Both the position numbers and the translations under genes were made by a program. This document shows positions 34,750 to 43,464 of a DNA stretch of 64,000 bases, piece after piece (within the stretch, counting starts at the first letter, position 1; each line of letters begins with the position of its first letter). Origin of the DNA: Sphingomonadales bacterium (GTDB lineage Bacteria > Pseudomonadota > Alphaproteobacteria > Sphingomonadales > Sphingomonadaceae). The notes below the pieces were generated by a model. The model made no database searches and was not told where the DNA came from. It saw only the letters and a program-made list of their open reading frames with translations. The stretch covers positions 96,525 to 160,524 of the forward strand of contig JADJGU010000007.1 in the NCBI GenBank assembly GCA_016707885.1, given 5' to 3'.

Positions 34750-36384
34750 ATGGCGCGGTACATTTTCATCACCGGCGGCGTGGTCTCCTCGCTTGGCAAA
34801 GGTCTTATGGCAGCCTCTCTGGCAGCCCTTTTGCAGGCGCGCGGCTACAAGGTCCGTATTCGTAAATTCGATCCCTATCTCAATGTCGATCCGGGCACGA
34901 TGTCGCCCTATCAGCATGGCGAAGTCTATGTGACCGACGACGGAGCAGAAACTGACCTTGATCTTGGCCATTATGAACGCTTCACCGGCGTTTCAGCGCG
35001 GCAATCGGATAATGTCACCTCCGGTCGTATCTATCGCGACATCATCGCGAAGGAACGGCGCGGCGACTATCTCGGCGCGACGGTTCAGGTCATTCCGCAC
35101 GTAACCAACGAAATTAAAGCCTTTGCCCAGGCCGATGTCGACGGCCTCGATTTCGTGCTCTGCGAAATTGGCGGCACCGTTGGTGATATCGAATCGCTGC
35201 CTTTCATCGAAGCCATTCGTCAGATGCGCAACGAACTGGGGCGCGAACAGACGGTATTCGTCCATGTGACGCTCGTTCCCTACATCGCAGCAGCGGGCGA
35301 ACTGAAAACCAAGCCGACGCAGCATAGCGTCAAGGAACTGACCGCGCTGGGCGTGCAGCCCGATATCCTGCTTTGCCGCTGCGAACATCCGCTGCCCGAA
35401 ACCGAACAGGCGAAGATCGCGGCCTTCTGCAACGTGCGCAAGGAAGCCGTCATCCCCGCGCTCGATGCGAAATCCATCTATGCCGTGCCGCTGCAATATC
35501 ATGCGGAGGGCCTCGACTATGAAGTGTTGCGTGCTTTTGGCATCACGCCGGGCGTCGCCCCCGATCTGCGCCGGTGGGAAGATATTCTCGACCGGCAGCA
35601 AAATCCCGAAGGCGAGGTTACTATCGGCGTGGTCGGCAAATATGTCGGCCTTGCAGACGCCTATAAGTCGCTGAACGAAGCACTGGCGCACGGCGGCTTC
35701 GCCAACCGAGTGAAGGTTAATATCAACTGGATTGATGCTGAGCTGTTCGAGAAGGATGATAGCGACATCGCCGCGGCCTTGGAGCCGATGCACGCGATCC
35801 TCGTGCCCGGCGGCTTTGGCGAACGCGGTTCGGAAGGCAAGATTGCCGCAGTCCGCTTTGCGCGCGAACGCAAGGTGCCGTTTTTCGGCATCTGCCTTGG
35901 AATGCAAATGGCCTGCATCGAAGGCGCGCGCAACACCGCGGGAATAGCTGAAGCATCGAGCACCGAATTTGGTCCGACCAATGAGCCGGTTGTCGGCATC
36001 ATCACCGAATGGATGACCGAGGAAGGGCTGCAGATCCGTGAAGCGGGCGGCGATCTGGGCGGCACGATGCGACTTGGCGCCTATGAGGCGCGGCTCTCGG
36101 GGAACAGCCACGTATCGGGCATCTATGGCTCGACCGTGATTTCGGAACGGCACCGCCATCGCTACGAAGTCAACGGCGCATACAAAGAACCGCTAGAAAA
36201 AGGCGGGCTGATGTTCTCCGGCATGTCACCTGATGGATTGCTGCCCGAAATCGTCGAGCGGCCCGACCATCCTTGGTTCATCGGGGTGCAGTTCCACCCC
36301 GAGCTGAAGTCCAAACCCTTTGAACCACATCCGTTGTTTGCGAGCTTCATCGAAGCTGCCGTTGAGCAGAGCCGTTTGGTTTGA
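34750..36384 (+). CDS. pyrG: CTP synthase
   Basis: The 544-residue enzyme aminates UTP to CTP using glutamine. The synthetase domain starts YIFITGGVVSSLGKGLMAAS, with the P-loop near 10-20. The amidotransferase domain has the nucleophile Cys in FFGICLGMQMACIE and the catalytic His-Glu in QFHPELKSKP. Full length and intact. It is followed by a palindromic intergenic repeat and a convergent ibpA. Confidence 0.98.
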   Translation: MARYIFITGGVVSSLGKGLMAASLAALLQARGYKVRIRKFDPYLNVDPGTMSPYQHGEVYVTDDGAETDLDLGHYERFTGVSARQSDNVTSGRIYRDIIAKERRGDYLGATVQVIPHVTNEIKAFAQADVDGLDFVLCEIGGTVGDIESLPFIEAIRQMRNELGREQTVFVHVTLVPYIAAAGELKTKPTQHSVKELTALGVQPDILLCRCEHPLPETEQAKIAAFCNVRKEAVIPALDAKSIYAVPLQYHAEGLDYEVLRAFGITPGVAPDLRRWEDILDRQQNPEGEVTIGVVGKYVGLADAYKSLNEALAHGGFANRVKVNINWIDAELFEKDDSDIAAALEPMHAILVPGGFGERGSEGKIAAVRFARERKVPFFGICLGMQMACIEGARNTAGIAEASSTEFGPTNEPVVGIITEWMTEEGLQIREAGGDLGGTMRLGAYEARLSGNSHVSGIYGSTVISERHRHRYEVNGAYKEPLEKGGLMFSGMSPDGLLPEIVERPDHPWFIGVQFHPELKSKPFEPHPLFASFIEAAVEQSRLV

Positions 36385-36393
36385 GAAAAGAAA

Positions 36394-36546
36394 CCCTCTC
36401 CCGTTAGAGAGGGTTGCGCAGGCTTGGCAACTTATTGACTGGTCGTAGCTGGGTGAGGGGTTTTACCCTACCGGCATGCAGAACCCCCCACCAACTTTGC
36501 CTGAGCCTTTCGTCAAAGGCTTCGTATCCTCTCCTTGCAGGAGAGG
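36394..36546. repeat. Intergenic multi-hairpin palindromic element
   Basis: This gap between convergent pyrG and ibpA contains three perfect hairpins: CCCTCTC-CCGTTA-GAGAGGG (36394-36413), AGCCTTT-CGTC-AAAGGCT (36504-36521) and CCTCTCCT-TGC-AGGAGAGG (36528-36546). The first lies just after the pyrG stop and the last just after the ibpA stop, so both may serve as terminators. The outer sequences are related (CCTCTCC), suggesting a mobile palindromic repeat. Confidence 0.7.
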
Positions 36547-36555
36547 TGTCTTTAG

Positions 36556-37035
36556 TTAGGCAGCCTTGCCGCCCTTTTTCTTCTCATCGCTATGTTCGAT
36601 GACGGTCGGCGTGGTGCCACCAATCAGAATTTTGCGCGGTTTCAGCTCCTCGGGAACTTGACGCTCAAGTTGGATGATCAATAGACCATCGGCGAGGTCG
36701 GCGCCTTTCACGAACACATGGTCCGCCAGTTGGAAGCGGCGTTCGAAGTTGCGGTTGGCAATACCGAGATGCAGGAAATCGCGGTTATCATTGCCATCGA
36801 CCTTCTTCTGGCCGGAAACCATCAGCAGGTTTTGCTGGGCGGTGATGTCTATCTCGTCGGGCTTGAAGCCTGCGACCGCGATCGTCACCACATATTCGGT
36901 TTCAGAAGTGCGTTCGATGTTGAACGGGGGATAATTGTCGCCCTGGGTGACGCCGCGAGTGTTTTCCAGCATGTCGAATAAGCGGTCAAAGCCGACGGTG
37001 TTCCGACGATAGGGGGTGAAATCAAAACGGTTCAT
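36556..37035 (-). CDS. ibpA: Small heat shock protein, Hsp20/IbpA family
   Basis: The 159-residue chaperone binds unfolding proteins under heat stress. It has an alpha-crystallin domain (YPPFNIERTSETEYVVTIAVAG through GLLIIQLERQVPEELKPR) and a C-terminal ILI motif as in IbpA. ATG 37035 (MNRFDFTPYRR) is the family start. It has a sigma-32-like promoter and a thermometer-like leader upstream, so heat induction at transcription and translation is likely. Confidence 0.94.
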   Translation of the reverse strand: MNRFDFTPYRRNTVGFDRLFDMLENTRGVTQGDNYPPFNIERTSETEYVVTIAVAGFKPDEIDITAQQNLLMVSGQKKVDGNDNRDFLHLGIANRNFERRFQLADHVFVKGADLADGLLIIQLERQVPEELKPRKILIGGTTPTVIEHSDEKKKGGKAA

Positions 37036-37125
37036 GTCAAATTCTCCTATGAGCAATTTGTGTCTGTCGAAAGCCCACATGCACGGCGCTTTCTGGTCGA
37101 TTGAGGGACCGTCTCCGGCTCCCTC
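37036..37125 (-). promoter_or_regulatory. Candidate ROSE-type RNA thermometer in the ibpA leader
   Basis: The roughly 90-base leader can fold into three hairpins. The last (37038-37060) pairs CAAATT with AATTTG and CTC with GAG across an ATAG loop, leaving one unpaired G on the 5' side, and buries the Shine-Dalgarno sequence AGGAG. This is the ROSE layout: a TTGCT segment facing AGGA with a bulged G. Upstream stems are GAAAGC/GCTTTC and GAGGGA/TCCCTC with an inner CCG/CGG. Known alphaproteobacterial hsp20 genes use such elements. Confidence 0.75.
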
Positions 37126-37130
37126 CAGCC

Positions 37131-37160
37131 ATAAATGGAATATGAAAGACAAAAATCAAG
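37131..37160 (-). promoter_or_regulatory. Candidate RpoH (sigma-32) promoter of ibpA
   Basis: The minus strand reads CTTGAT (37155-37160), a 16-base spacer, then CCATTTAT (37131-37138), close to the sigma-32 pattern CTTGAA/CCCCATNT. It lies where the ROSE-like leader would begin. Confidence 0.55.
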
Positions 37161-37183
37161 ACCGCCCAATCGAAATTGGACGG
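37150..37183 (-). terminator. Orphan leftward hairpin with UUCG loop
   Basis: In minus-strand RNA, CCGUCCAAU-UUCG-AUUGGGCGG forms a nine-base-pair stem with one G-U pair (37162-37183), followed by a T-rich stretch TCTTGATTTTTG. No leftward gene lies upstream, as lolC to the right is on the plus strand. It may end an unannotated leftward transcript or insulate the ibpA promoter. Confidence 0.45.
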
Positions 37184-37463
37184 CCTGATTGACGAAAAAT
37201 CGTCTGGGTCACACCGCTTCGTTTTTCACAAAGTCGCGTGCGACCAATCCCCCTGAACCACGGCCATTCAGCGATGAACCTATTCAGCAGCGGCAAAATG
37301 ACGCAAATCGGGTTGATCGCAACGATTCTCTGGCTCGGTAGAACGCTTTTTCGTGGAGTGTGTCATCGCTGCAACAATAATGTAATAGAGGCTTTGGCTT
37401 GCGCGCACAGAAAGCGCCGCCTAAAGGCCTGTCTTGCAACGCTATGCCGGAACACTGCCCGAC
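37184..37463. other. Noncoding stretch upstream of lolC
   Basis: With the ibpA leader this forms a gene-free gap of 428 bases. I see no credible coding frame, no tRNA fold and no clear sigma-70 promoter. It should contain the lolC promoter. A leftward small RNA ending at the hairpin 37162-37183 is possible. Confidence 0.4.
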
Positions 37464-38714
37464 ATGATCCTCAATCGATACGAACGCATGATCGCCAGGC
37501 GCTATGTGCTGCCGGGTAAAGGCGAGGGGTTCATTTTCCTTGTCGCCACGATCAGTTTGGTTGCCGTCGCACTTGGAGTCGCGGCACTCATCATCGTGAT
37601 GAGCGTGATGAACGGCTTTCGTGCCGAACTGTTCGACAAGATCGTCGGCCTCAACGGACATGCGGTGGTGCAGGGCTATGGTGGGCGATTGGCTGACTGG
37701 CGCGAGGTGCTCAAAGATGTGCGAGCAACACCTGGTGTGACCGAGGCCTCGCCGCTGATCGAGCAACCCTTGCTGGCGACGCATGAAGGGCGTGTCGAAG
37801 CAATCCTGGCGCGCGGCATGGAGGTGCGCGACATCCTCGAAAACCCGACGCTCAAAGGCAAAACGCTGGCCGGGGATATGAAATTGCTCCGCCCTGGCAG
37901 CGAGCGCGTCGCTATCGGATCGCGCCTGGCCCAGAATTTGGGTGCGCGCTTGGGGCAAAGACTGACCATCATAAATCCCGCAGGCCGGACAACGCCGTTC
38001 GGAACCGTTCCGCGCGAGATATCATATGAAATAGCCGCGATCTTTGAGGTGGGCGTCTATGATTATGACAAGGCGTTCGTCATTATGCCGATCGAAGACG
38101 CGCAAATCCTGATGCTGATGGGTGACCAGATCGGGATGATCGAATTGACGACAACTGATCCCGACAAGGTCAACGATATATTAGCGCCCCTGCAACCCAA
38201 GATCGCCGACAAGGCTGTGATTGTCGACTGGAAGAGCATGAATGCCTCGTTGTTCGAAGCATTGGCGATCGAGCGGGTGGCGATGTTCATCGTGCTATCG
38301 ATTATTGTGCTCGTGGCGGTGTTCAACATCCTGTCGTCGCTGATCATGCTGGTGCGCGCCAAGACGCGCGATATTGCGATCTTGCGTACGATGGGCGCCT
38401 CGCGACAGTCGCTGCTCAAGATTTTTGTGACCGTCGGGCTGCTGATTGGCGCGGCAGGCACTGTGGCGGGACTGATACTTGGCTTTGTCTTCCTGTTCTT
38501 CCGCCAGTCGATCGTCACAGCAATCCAGTTTTTGACCGGTCTCGAACTGTGGGATCCCTCGATCCGTTTCCTGACCGAGTTACCCTCGCGCACCGACCCG
38601 TTCGAGGTGCTGGCAATCTGCACTTTGGCTTTATTATTCAGCTTCTTGGCGACGCTGTATCCGGCCTTCAAGGCCGCGGGCACCGACCCTGTGCAGGTGT
38701 TGCGCTATGAATAA
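37464..38714 (+). CDS. lolC: Lipoprotein-releasing system permease LolC/LolE
   Basis: The 416-residue inner-membrane permease extracts outer-membrane lipoproteins. It has one N-terminal helix (about 27-52, including AALIIVMSVMNGFRAEL), a large periplasmic domain and three C-terminal helices of the FtsX fold with LVRAKTRDIAILRTMGAS. ATG 37464 (MILNRYERMIARRYVLPG) is the family start. It overlaps lolD by eight bases and is the only permease, as in alphaproteobacteria with a single LolF-type subunit. Confidence 0.94.
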   Translation: MILNRYERMIARRYVLPGKGEGFIFLVATISLVAVALGVAALIIVMSVMNGFRAELFDKIVGLNGHAVVQGYGGRLADWREVLKDVRATPGVTEASPLIEQPLLATHEGRVEAILARGMEVRDILENPTLKGKTLAGDMKLLRPGSERVAIGSRLAQNLGARLGQRLTIINPAGRTTPFGTVPREISYEIAAIFEVGVYDYDKAFVIMPIEDAQILMLMGDQIGMIELTTTDPDKVNDILAPLQPKIADKAVIVDWKSMNASLFEALAIERVAMFIVLSIIVLVAVFNILSSLIMLVRAKTRDIAILRTMGASRQSLLKIFVTVGLLIGAAGTVAGLILGFVFLFFRQSIVTAIQFLTGLELWDPSIRFLTELPSRTDPFEVLAICTLALLFSFLATLYPAFKAAGTDPVQVLRYE

Positions 38715-39390
38715 GATCGTGGCCGAAATGCGCGATGTGCGGCGCAGCTTCACGCAGGGTGATGTCACCATCGATGTTTTATGTGGTGTAGATTTGGCCA
38801 TCCGTGAGGGTGAGTTAGTGGCGCTGCTCGGGCCCTCGGGAACGGGTAAGTCGACATTGTTGCAGGCGCTGGGGTTGCTCGAAGGTGGCTTTACCGGTTC
38901 AATCCTGATCGATGGCGAAGAAATGCGCGATGCCGGGCCCGATCGCGCCACCGTGGTGCGGCGGGAGAAGCTGGGCTTTGTCTATCAGTTCCACCATCTA
39001 CTGCCCGATTTCGATGCGTTGGAAAATGTCACGCTGCCACAGTTGATAGCTGGAACCGAAGCAGATGTCGCAAAACAGCGGGCAACTGATTTGCTCTCGA
39101 CACTTGGCCTCGGCGAACGCCTCGAACATCGCCCGTCCAAGTTGTCTGGCGGCGAGCAACAGCGTGTGGCGGTGGCGCGCGCGCTGGCCAATAAACCGCG
39201 CCTCGTTCTGGCGGACGAACCTACCGGCAATCTGGACGAGAAAACCGCGGACATCGTGCTTGCAGAATTTATGGCGCTGGTGCGCGGGCAAGGCTCGGCT
39301 GCGCTGGTGGCGACACATAACGAACGACTTGCTGCCAAGATGGATCGCGTAGTACGCCTCCACGACGGCGTGCTGGAGGAGAAAAGCTGA
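38707..39390 (+). CDS. lolD: Lipoprotein-releasing system ATP-binding protein LolD
   Basis: The 227-residue ABC ATPase powers LolC. It has Walker A GPSGTGKST, the LolD-type VYQFHHLLPDFDALENV, signature LSGGEQQRVAVARAL and Walker B LVLADEPTGNLD. It starts inside lolC and its TGA overlaps the ATG of the glutathione peroxidase gene. Confidence 0.97.
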   Translation: MNKIVAEMRDVRRSFTQGDVTIDVLCGVDLAIREGELVALLGPSGTGKSTLLQALGLLEGGFTGSILIDGEEMRDAGPDRATVVRREKLGFVYQFHHLLPDFDALENVTLPQLIAGTEADVAKQRATDLLSTLGLGERLEHRPSKLSGGEQQRVAVARALANKPRLVLADEPTGNLDEKTADIVLAEFMALVRGQGSAALVATHNERLAAKMDRVVRLHDGVLEEKS

Positions 39391-39869
39391 TGAACGTACA
39401 TGATTTCACCGTCGAAATGCCCGGTGGCGGCAAACAGGATATGTCCGAATTTAAAGGCAAAGTGCTGCTATTGGTGAACACGGCGTCGAAATGTGGCTTT
39501 ACGCCGCAATATAAGGGCCTCGAAGCTCTGAACGAGAAATATGCCGACAAAGGCCTGGTTGTAATGGCTTTTCCCTGCAACCAGTTCGGTGCGCAGGAAC
39601 CGGGAGATGAGGAGGAAATCAAGAATTTCTGCTCGCTGACCTATGACGTCAGCTTCCCGCTGGCGAAGAAAATCGACGTCAATGGAGATAATGCCGATCC
39701 GCTGTGGAAGCATCTGAAAGACCGACAGGCAGGCCTGCTCGGCAGCCGTGCGATCAAGTGGAATTTCACGAAGTTTCTCGTCGACCGCGATGGCAAGGTT
39801 GTGGGTCGTTATGGGCCGCAAGTGGCACCGGGTTCGCTTGAGAAGGATATCGAAAAGCTGCTGGGGTAA
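39390..39869 (+). CDS. Glutathione peroxidase family protein
   Basis: The 159-residue thioredoxin-fold peroxidase reduces peroxides. The peroxidatic Cys lies in NTASKCGFTPQY, the Gln in FPCNQFGAQEPG, and the Trp-Asn pair in IKWNFTKFLVDRDG. A second Cys in FPCNQF is the usual resolving position of thioredoxin-dependent bacterial members. It is coupled to lolD (TGATG), an association with the lol operon seen in other sphingomonads. Confidence 0.94.
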   Translation: MNVHDFTVEMPGGGKQDMSEFKGKVLLLVNTASKCGFTPQYKGLEALNEKYADKGLVVMAFPCNQFGAQEPGDEEEIKNFCSLTYDVSFPLAKKIDVNGDNADPLWKHLKDRQAGLLGSRAIKWNFTKFLVDRDGKVVGRYGPQVAPGSLEKDIEKLLG

Positions 39870-39954
39870 TTGCCGTCGTAGCTAGGGATATTTGTCCACA
39901 AATTAGCCACCGCTTTCATTTGCAGAATCAGCGTGGCTGCCGCACTTTGCGTCT

Positions 39955-42900
39955 ATGGCCATCGCACCCTTCGTCCCTCTGCGGGTTTTCTCCGCCTACA
40001 CGATGCTCGAAGGTGCGATCGAGCCCAAGGCTATCGGCAAATATGCCAAGGGCCTCGGCTTCCCTGCAATTGCGATAACCGACCGCAACGGTCTCTATGG
40101 CGTGATGCCGTTCGAGGACGGGTGCCGCGGTGTCGGGGTGCAGCCGATCATGGGGCTGATGCTGGGACTGCAACGTCCCCCGGAATATGCCGGCGGGCAA
40201 TCGGTGCGCGATTGGCTGGCGCTTTATGCTCAGGATGAGGTGGGTTACGAAAATCTCTGCCGTCTGACGTCGATGGCGCATCTGGAGCATCCCGAAGACA
40301 GCGAAGCACAGGTGAGCTTTGCGCAACTCGAAGGCCGTACCGATGGCTTGATCGCTTTGACGGCTGCCGGAGAAGGCGGCGTAACGCGACTGTTTGCTGA
40401 CGGGCAACTAGATAGCGCCGCCGAATATTGCTCGCGCCTGCAGGCGCTGTTCCCCAACCGGCTATATATTGAACTCGCCCGGCGCGGCGATGCCACCGAG
40501 GAAGCCGCGGAAGAGGCGCTGATCGCGCTAGCCTATGAGCGCGGCCTACCGCTGGTTGCGACTAATCCGGCCTGTTTTGCCGAGCCCGATTTCTATCCGG
40601 CGCACGATGCAATGCTCTGCATTTCGGATGGCGAATATGTAGAGAATGAGGATCGCCGTAAAAGCAGCCCGCATGCGTGGATCAAAACCTGGCAGCAAAT
40701 GTCGGAACTGTTTTCCGATGTGCCCGAAGCACTAGCCAACACGCTTGTCGTAGCGCAGCGTTGCGGCGTTGGGGCGCCGAAGCGCAAACCTATTTTGCCC
40801 AGCCTTGCAGGCAATAGAGAAGCGGAAGAGCAGCAACTGCGCGATGATGCGCGCGAGGGCCTGATTGCCCGGCTTGAGCATGCAGGAATCAAGGATGAAG
40901 AAGCGCGCAAACCTTATTTCGAGCGGCTAGAATTTGAATGTGACGTCATTTGTTCGATGGGCTTTCCGGGTTACTTCCTGATCGTTGCGGACTTTATAAA
41001 ATGGGCGAAATCGCATGATATCGCGGTGGGGCCGGGGCGCGGCTCGGGTGCGGGATCGGTGGTCGCATGGGCATTGACCATCACCGATCTAGATCCGCTT
41101 CAACTGGGCCTGCTGTTCGAACGTTTCCTCAACCCTGAACGCGTATCAATGCCTGACTTCGATATCGATTTCTGCGAAACGCGGCGCAGTGAAGTGATCC
41201 GCTATGTGCAGGAAAAATATGGCCGTGATCAGGTCGCACAGATCATCACTTTCGGAAAGCTGAAGGCGCGCGCGGTTTTGCGCGATACCGGTCGCGTTTT
41301 GCAAATGAGCTATGGGCAGGTCGACCGCTTGTGCAAGCTGGTACCCAACCATCCAACCGACCCGTGGGATCTGGAACGCGCGCTGGGTGGTGTTCCCGAA
41401 CTGCGTGAGGAATATCGCCGCGACGAGCAGGTCAAGCGGCTATTCGATCTTGCGATGAAGCTCGAAGGGCTGCCGCGCCACAGTTCGACTCATGCTGCGG
41501 GCGTGGTGATTGGCGATCGACCTTTATCGGAACTGGTACCTCTGTATCGAGATCCGCGGTCCGATGTGCCCGTGACGCAGTTCGATATGAAATTTGTCGA
41601 GGCCGCAGGGCTGGTCAAGTTCGACTTTCTGGGACTAAAAACGCTTTCAGTGCTGCAAAAGGCTACGCAAATGCTCGCCAAGCGCGGTATCATTGTCGAA
41701 TTTGACAAACTGGCACTTGATGACCCAGCGACCTATGAATTGCTCCAGTCGGGTGACACGGTGGGCGTGTTCCAGCTCGAATCTGAAGGAATGCGTCGTA
41801 CGCTCGCGGCGGTGCGGCCGACCAATTTTGGTGACATCATTGCGCTCGTTTCGCTATATCGCCCCGGCCCAATGGACAATATCCCGATGTTTGGTCGCCG
41901 CAAAAATGGCGAGGAAGCGATTGAATATCCGCATCCGTTGCTCGAAGGCATCCTTGCCGAAACCTACGGGATTTTCGTCTATCAGGAACAGGTGATGCAG
42001 GCCGCGCAGATCCTTGCGGGCTATTCGCTGGGCGGCGCGGACCTTTTGCGCCGTGCGATGGGCAAGAAAATCCAGTCGGAAATGGACGAGCAGCGTGCAA
42101 TTTTCGTCGCAGGCTGCGCCGAGCACAACCAGATTGATACCGCCAAGGCGAACGAACTGTTCGACTTAATCGATAAATTTGCGGGCTATGGTTTCAACAA
42201 ATCGCACGCTGCGGCCTATGCGCTTCTATCCTACCATACAGGCTGGCTGAAACGGCACCATCCGGAGGCATTCTACGCAGCCTCTATGTGCTTCGATATG
42301 CATCAGACCGACAAGTTGGCGGTGTTTGTCGACGATATGCGACGCATGGGCACGCATTGCTTGCCGCCATCAATCAACCAGAGCGACGCCGAATATAGCG
42401 TCGAGGCAGACGAGCAAGGGCTGGCGGTGCGCTACGCACTGGCTGGTATCAAGAATGTCGGCGAAAAAGCCATGGAATCGTTGGTTGCCGAGCGCGAGAC
42501 CAATGGACTGTTCAAGAATCTGGACGATTTTGCCAACCGCGCCGATCCGGCCCAAATCAACCGGCGTAGCCTAGAAAATCTGGCATCTTCCGGGGCGTTT
42601 GACGGATTTGAAGCCAATCGGGCATCGGTTTTCGGAGGGATCGAAACTATCCTTGCTACAGCCCAGTCGGCGCGCCAGCAGCGAGAGAGCGGGCAGGGCG
42701 GGTTGTTCGGGGGGGAAGCCGATGCAGGTGTCGGCCAGATGCGCCTGCCCAATGCCGAGAAATGGTCGGTGGCCGAAACAATGGAGCATGAGCGCGAAGC
42801 GTTCGGTTTCTACTTCTCCTCACATCCCATTTCCCAATTCACCCAAATTGCAGCCAGCCATGGCGCGAAAAGCTATTTGGAAACCATCGATTGCGGCCCT

Positions 42901-43074
42901 ATTCCCGAAGGCAATCGCAAATCGGGCACCATGGCGGCGATGGTGCAATCGGTAAAATGGCGCGATCCCGGCGTGGCAACCGCTTTGTCCAGGCTGAATT
43001 TTCGGACAGCAGCGGCCAGTTTCAAGCGAGCTGTTTTGACGAGGGCGTCTGTGCCAGCCTCGCCGAATGGGTAA
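39955..43074 (+). CDS. dnaE: DNA polymerase III subunit alpha, main part (frame broken near 42965)
   Basis: The replicative polymerase DnaE: PHP domain at the N-terminus, palm with AVGPGRGSGAGSVVAWAL and the Asp-containing MPDFDIDFCETRR, then fingers, (HhH)2 and part of the OB region. The frame is normal to about residue 1003 (MVQSVKWR), after which the translation becomes unrelated and stops at 43074. One extra base near 42965 joins it to the frame at 42966-43439, giving 1161 residues, the usual DnaE1 length. The PHP start reads FVPLRVFSAYT, lacking the two His of FVHLRVHS in E. coli. Confidence 0.93.
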   Translation: MAIAPFVPLRVFSAYTMLEGAIEPKAIGKYAKGLGFPAIAITDRNGLYGVMPFEDGCRGVGVQPIMGLMLGLQRPPEYAGGQSVRDWLALYAQDEVGYENLCRLTSMAHLEHPEDSEAQVSFAQLEGRTDGLIALTAAGEGGVTRLFADGQLDSAAEYCSRLQALFPNRLYIELARRGDATEEAAEEALIALAYERGLPLVATNPACFAEPDFYPAHDAMLCISDGEYVENEDRRKSSPHAWIKTWQQMSELFSDVPEALANTLVVAQRCGVGAPKRKPILPSLAGNREAEEQQLRDDAREGLIARLEHAGIKDEEARKPYFERLEFECDVICSMGFPGYFLIVADFIKWAKSHDIAVGPGRGSGAGSVVAWALTITDLDPLQLGLLFERFLNPERVSMPDFDIDFCETRRSEVIRYVQEKYGRDQVAQIITFGKLKARAVLRDTGRVLQMSYGQVDRLCKLVPNHPTDPWDLERALGGVPELREEYRRDEQVKRLFDLAMKLEGLPRHSSTHAAGVVIGDRPLSELVPLYRDPRSDVPVTQFDMKFVEAAGLVKFDFLGLKTLSVLQKATQMLAKRGIIVEFDKLALDDPATYELLQSGDTVGVFQLESEGMRRTLAAVRPTNFGDIIALVSLYRPGPMDNIPMFGRRKNGEEAIEYPHPLLEGILAETYGIFVYQEQVMQAAQILAGYSLGGADLLRRAMGKKIQSEMDEQRAIFVAGCAEHNQIDTAKANELFDLIDKFAGYGFNKSHAAAYALLSYHTGWLKRHHPEAFYAASMCFDMHQTDKLAVFVDDMRRMGTHCLPPSINQSDAEYSVEADEQGLAVRYALAGIKNVGEKAMESLVAERETNGLFKNLDDFANRADPAQINRRSLENLASSGAFDGFEANRASVFGGIETILATAQSARQQRESGQGGLFGGEADAGVGQMRLPNAEKWSVAETMEHEREAFGFYFSSHPISQFTQIAASHGAKSYLETIDCGPIPEGNRKSGTMAAMVQSVKWRDPGVATALSRLNFRTAAASFKRAVLTRASVPASPNG

Positions 43075-43439
43075 AAAGCGCCGAATGCTTGCTACTCAAT
43101 GTGGAAATGGACTTGCCATCGGGTGAGGAAATTCCGCGCATAGCGATACGTAGCGCCAAGCCGTTGGCCGGGCTGGTATCGAATACGCAATTCAAGATGC
43201 TGCTCGACATTAAAAGCGTGGAGGCGTTTTTACGGTTACAGGGTTTGATTTTGCCGCTTGGCGGCGGACGTGGCGAGGTGGTCGCACGTACCCGCACCGC
43301 CAATGGCAAGACCGCCGATATCGTACTAGGACGCAAATTCAGGCTTGACGTAGAGCTGGTTGAGAAGGTCAAAGATATTCAAGGCGTGGAGAATGTGGAG
43401 CTTGCGCCAGTGAAGCCGCATCTGATGAGTGTCCGCTGA
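42966..43439 (+). CDS. dnaE: DNA polymerase III subunit alpha, C-terminal continuation
   Basis: This frame carries RRGNRFVQAEFSDSSGQF, CLLLNVEMDLPSGEEIPRIA and the terminal VARTRTANGKTADIVLG…VELAPVKPHLMSVR, typical of the DnaE OB-fold and clamp-loader-binding tail. It has no start of its own and directly continues the dnaE protein after a one-base frame change. DnaE is essential, so the break is most likely a sequence error. Confidence 0.85.
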   Translation, partial: SRRGNRFVQAEFSDSSGQFQASCFDEGVCASLAEWVKSAECLLLNVEMDLPSGEEIPRIAIRSAKPLAGLVSNTQFKMLLDIKSVEAFLRLQGLILPLGGGRGEVVARTRTANGKTADIVLGRKFRLDVELVEKVKDIQGVENVELAPVKPHLMSVR

Positions 43440-43464
43440 AATAAAGCGGGCAGGGGAGAGAATA

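Noticed and set aside
34993..36159. 388-codon open frame on the minus strand opposite pyrG
   Set aside because: Antisense shadow of pyrG, biased composition, no ribosome site or motif.
42891..43439. Separate 182-codon gene after dnaE
   Set aside because: Its first 25 codons are out of frame with dnaE homology and the rest is the DnaE C-terminus, so it is a frame-shifted continuation.
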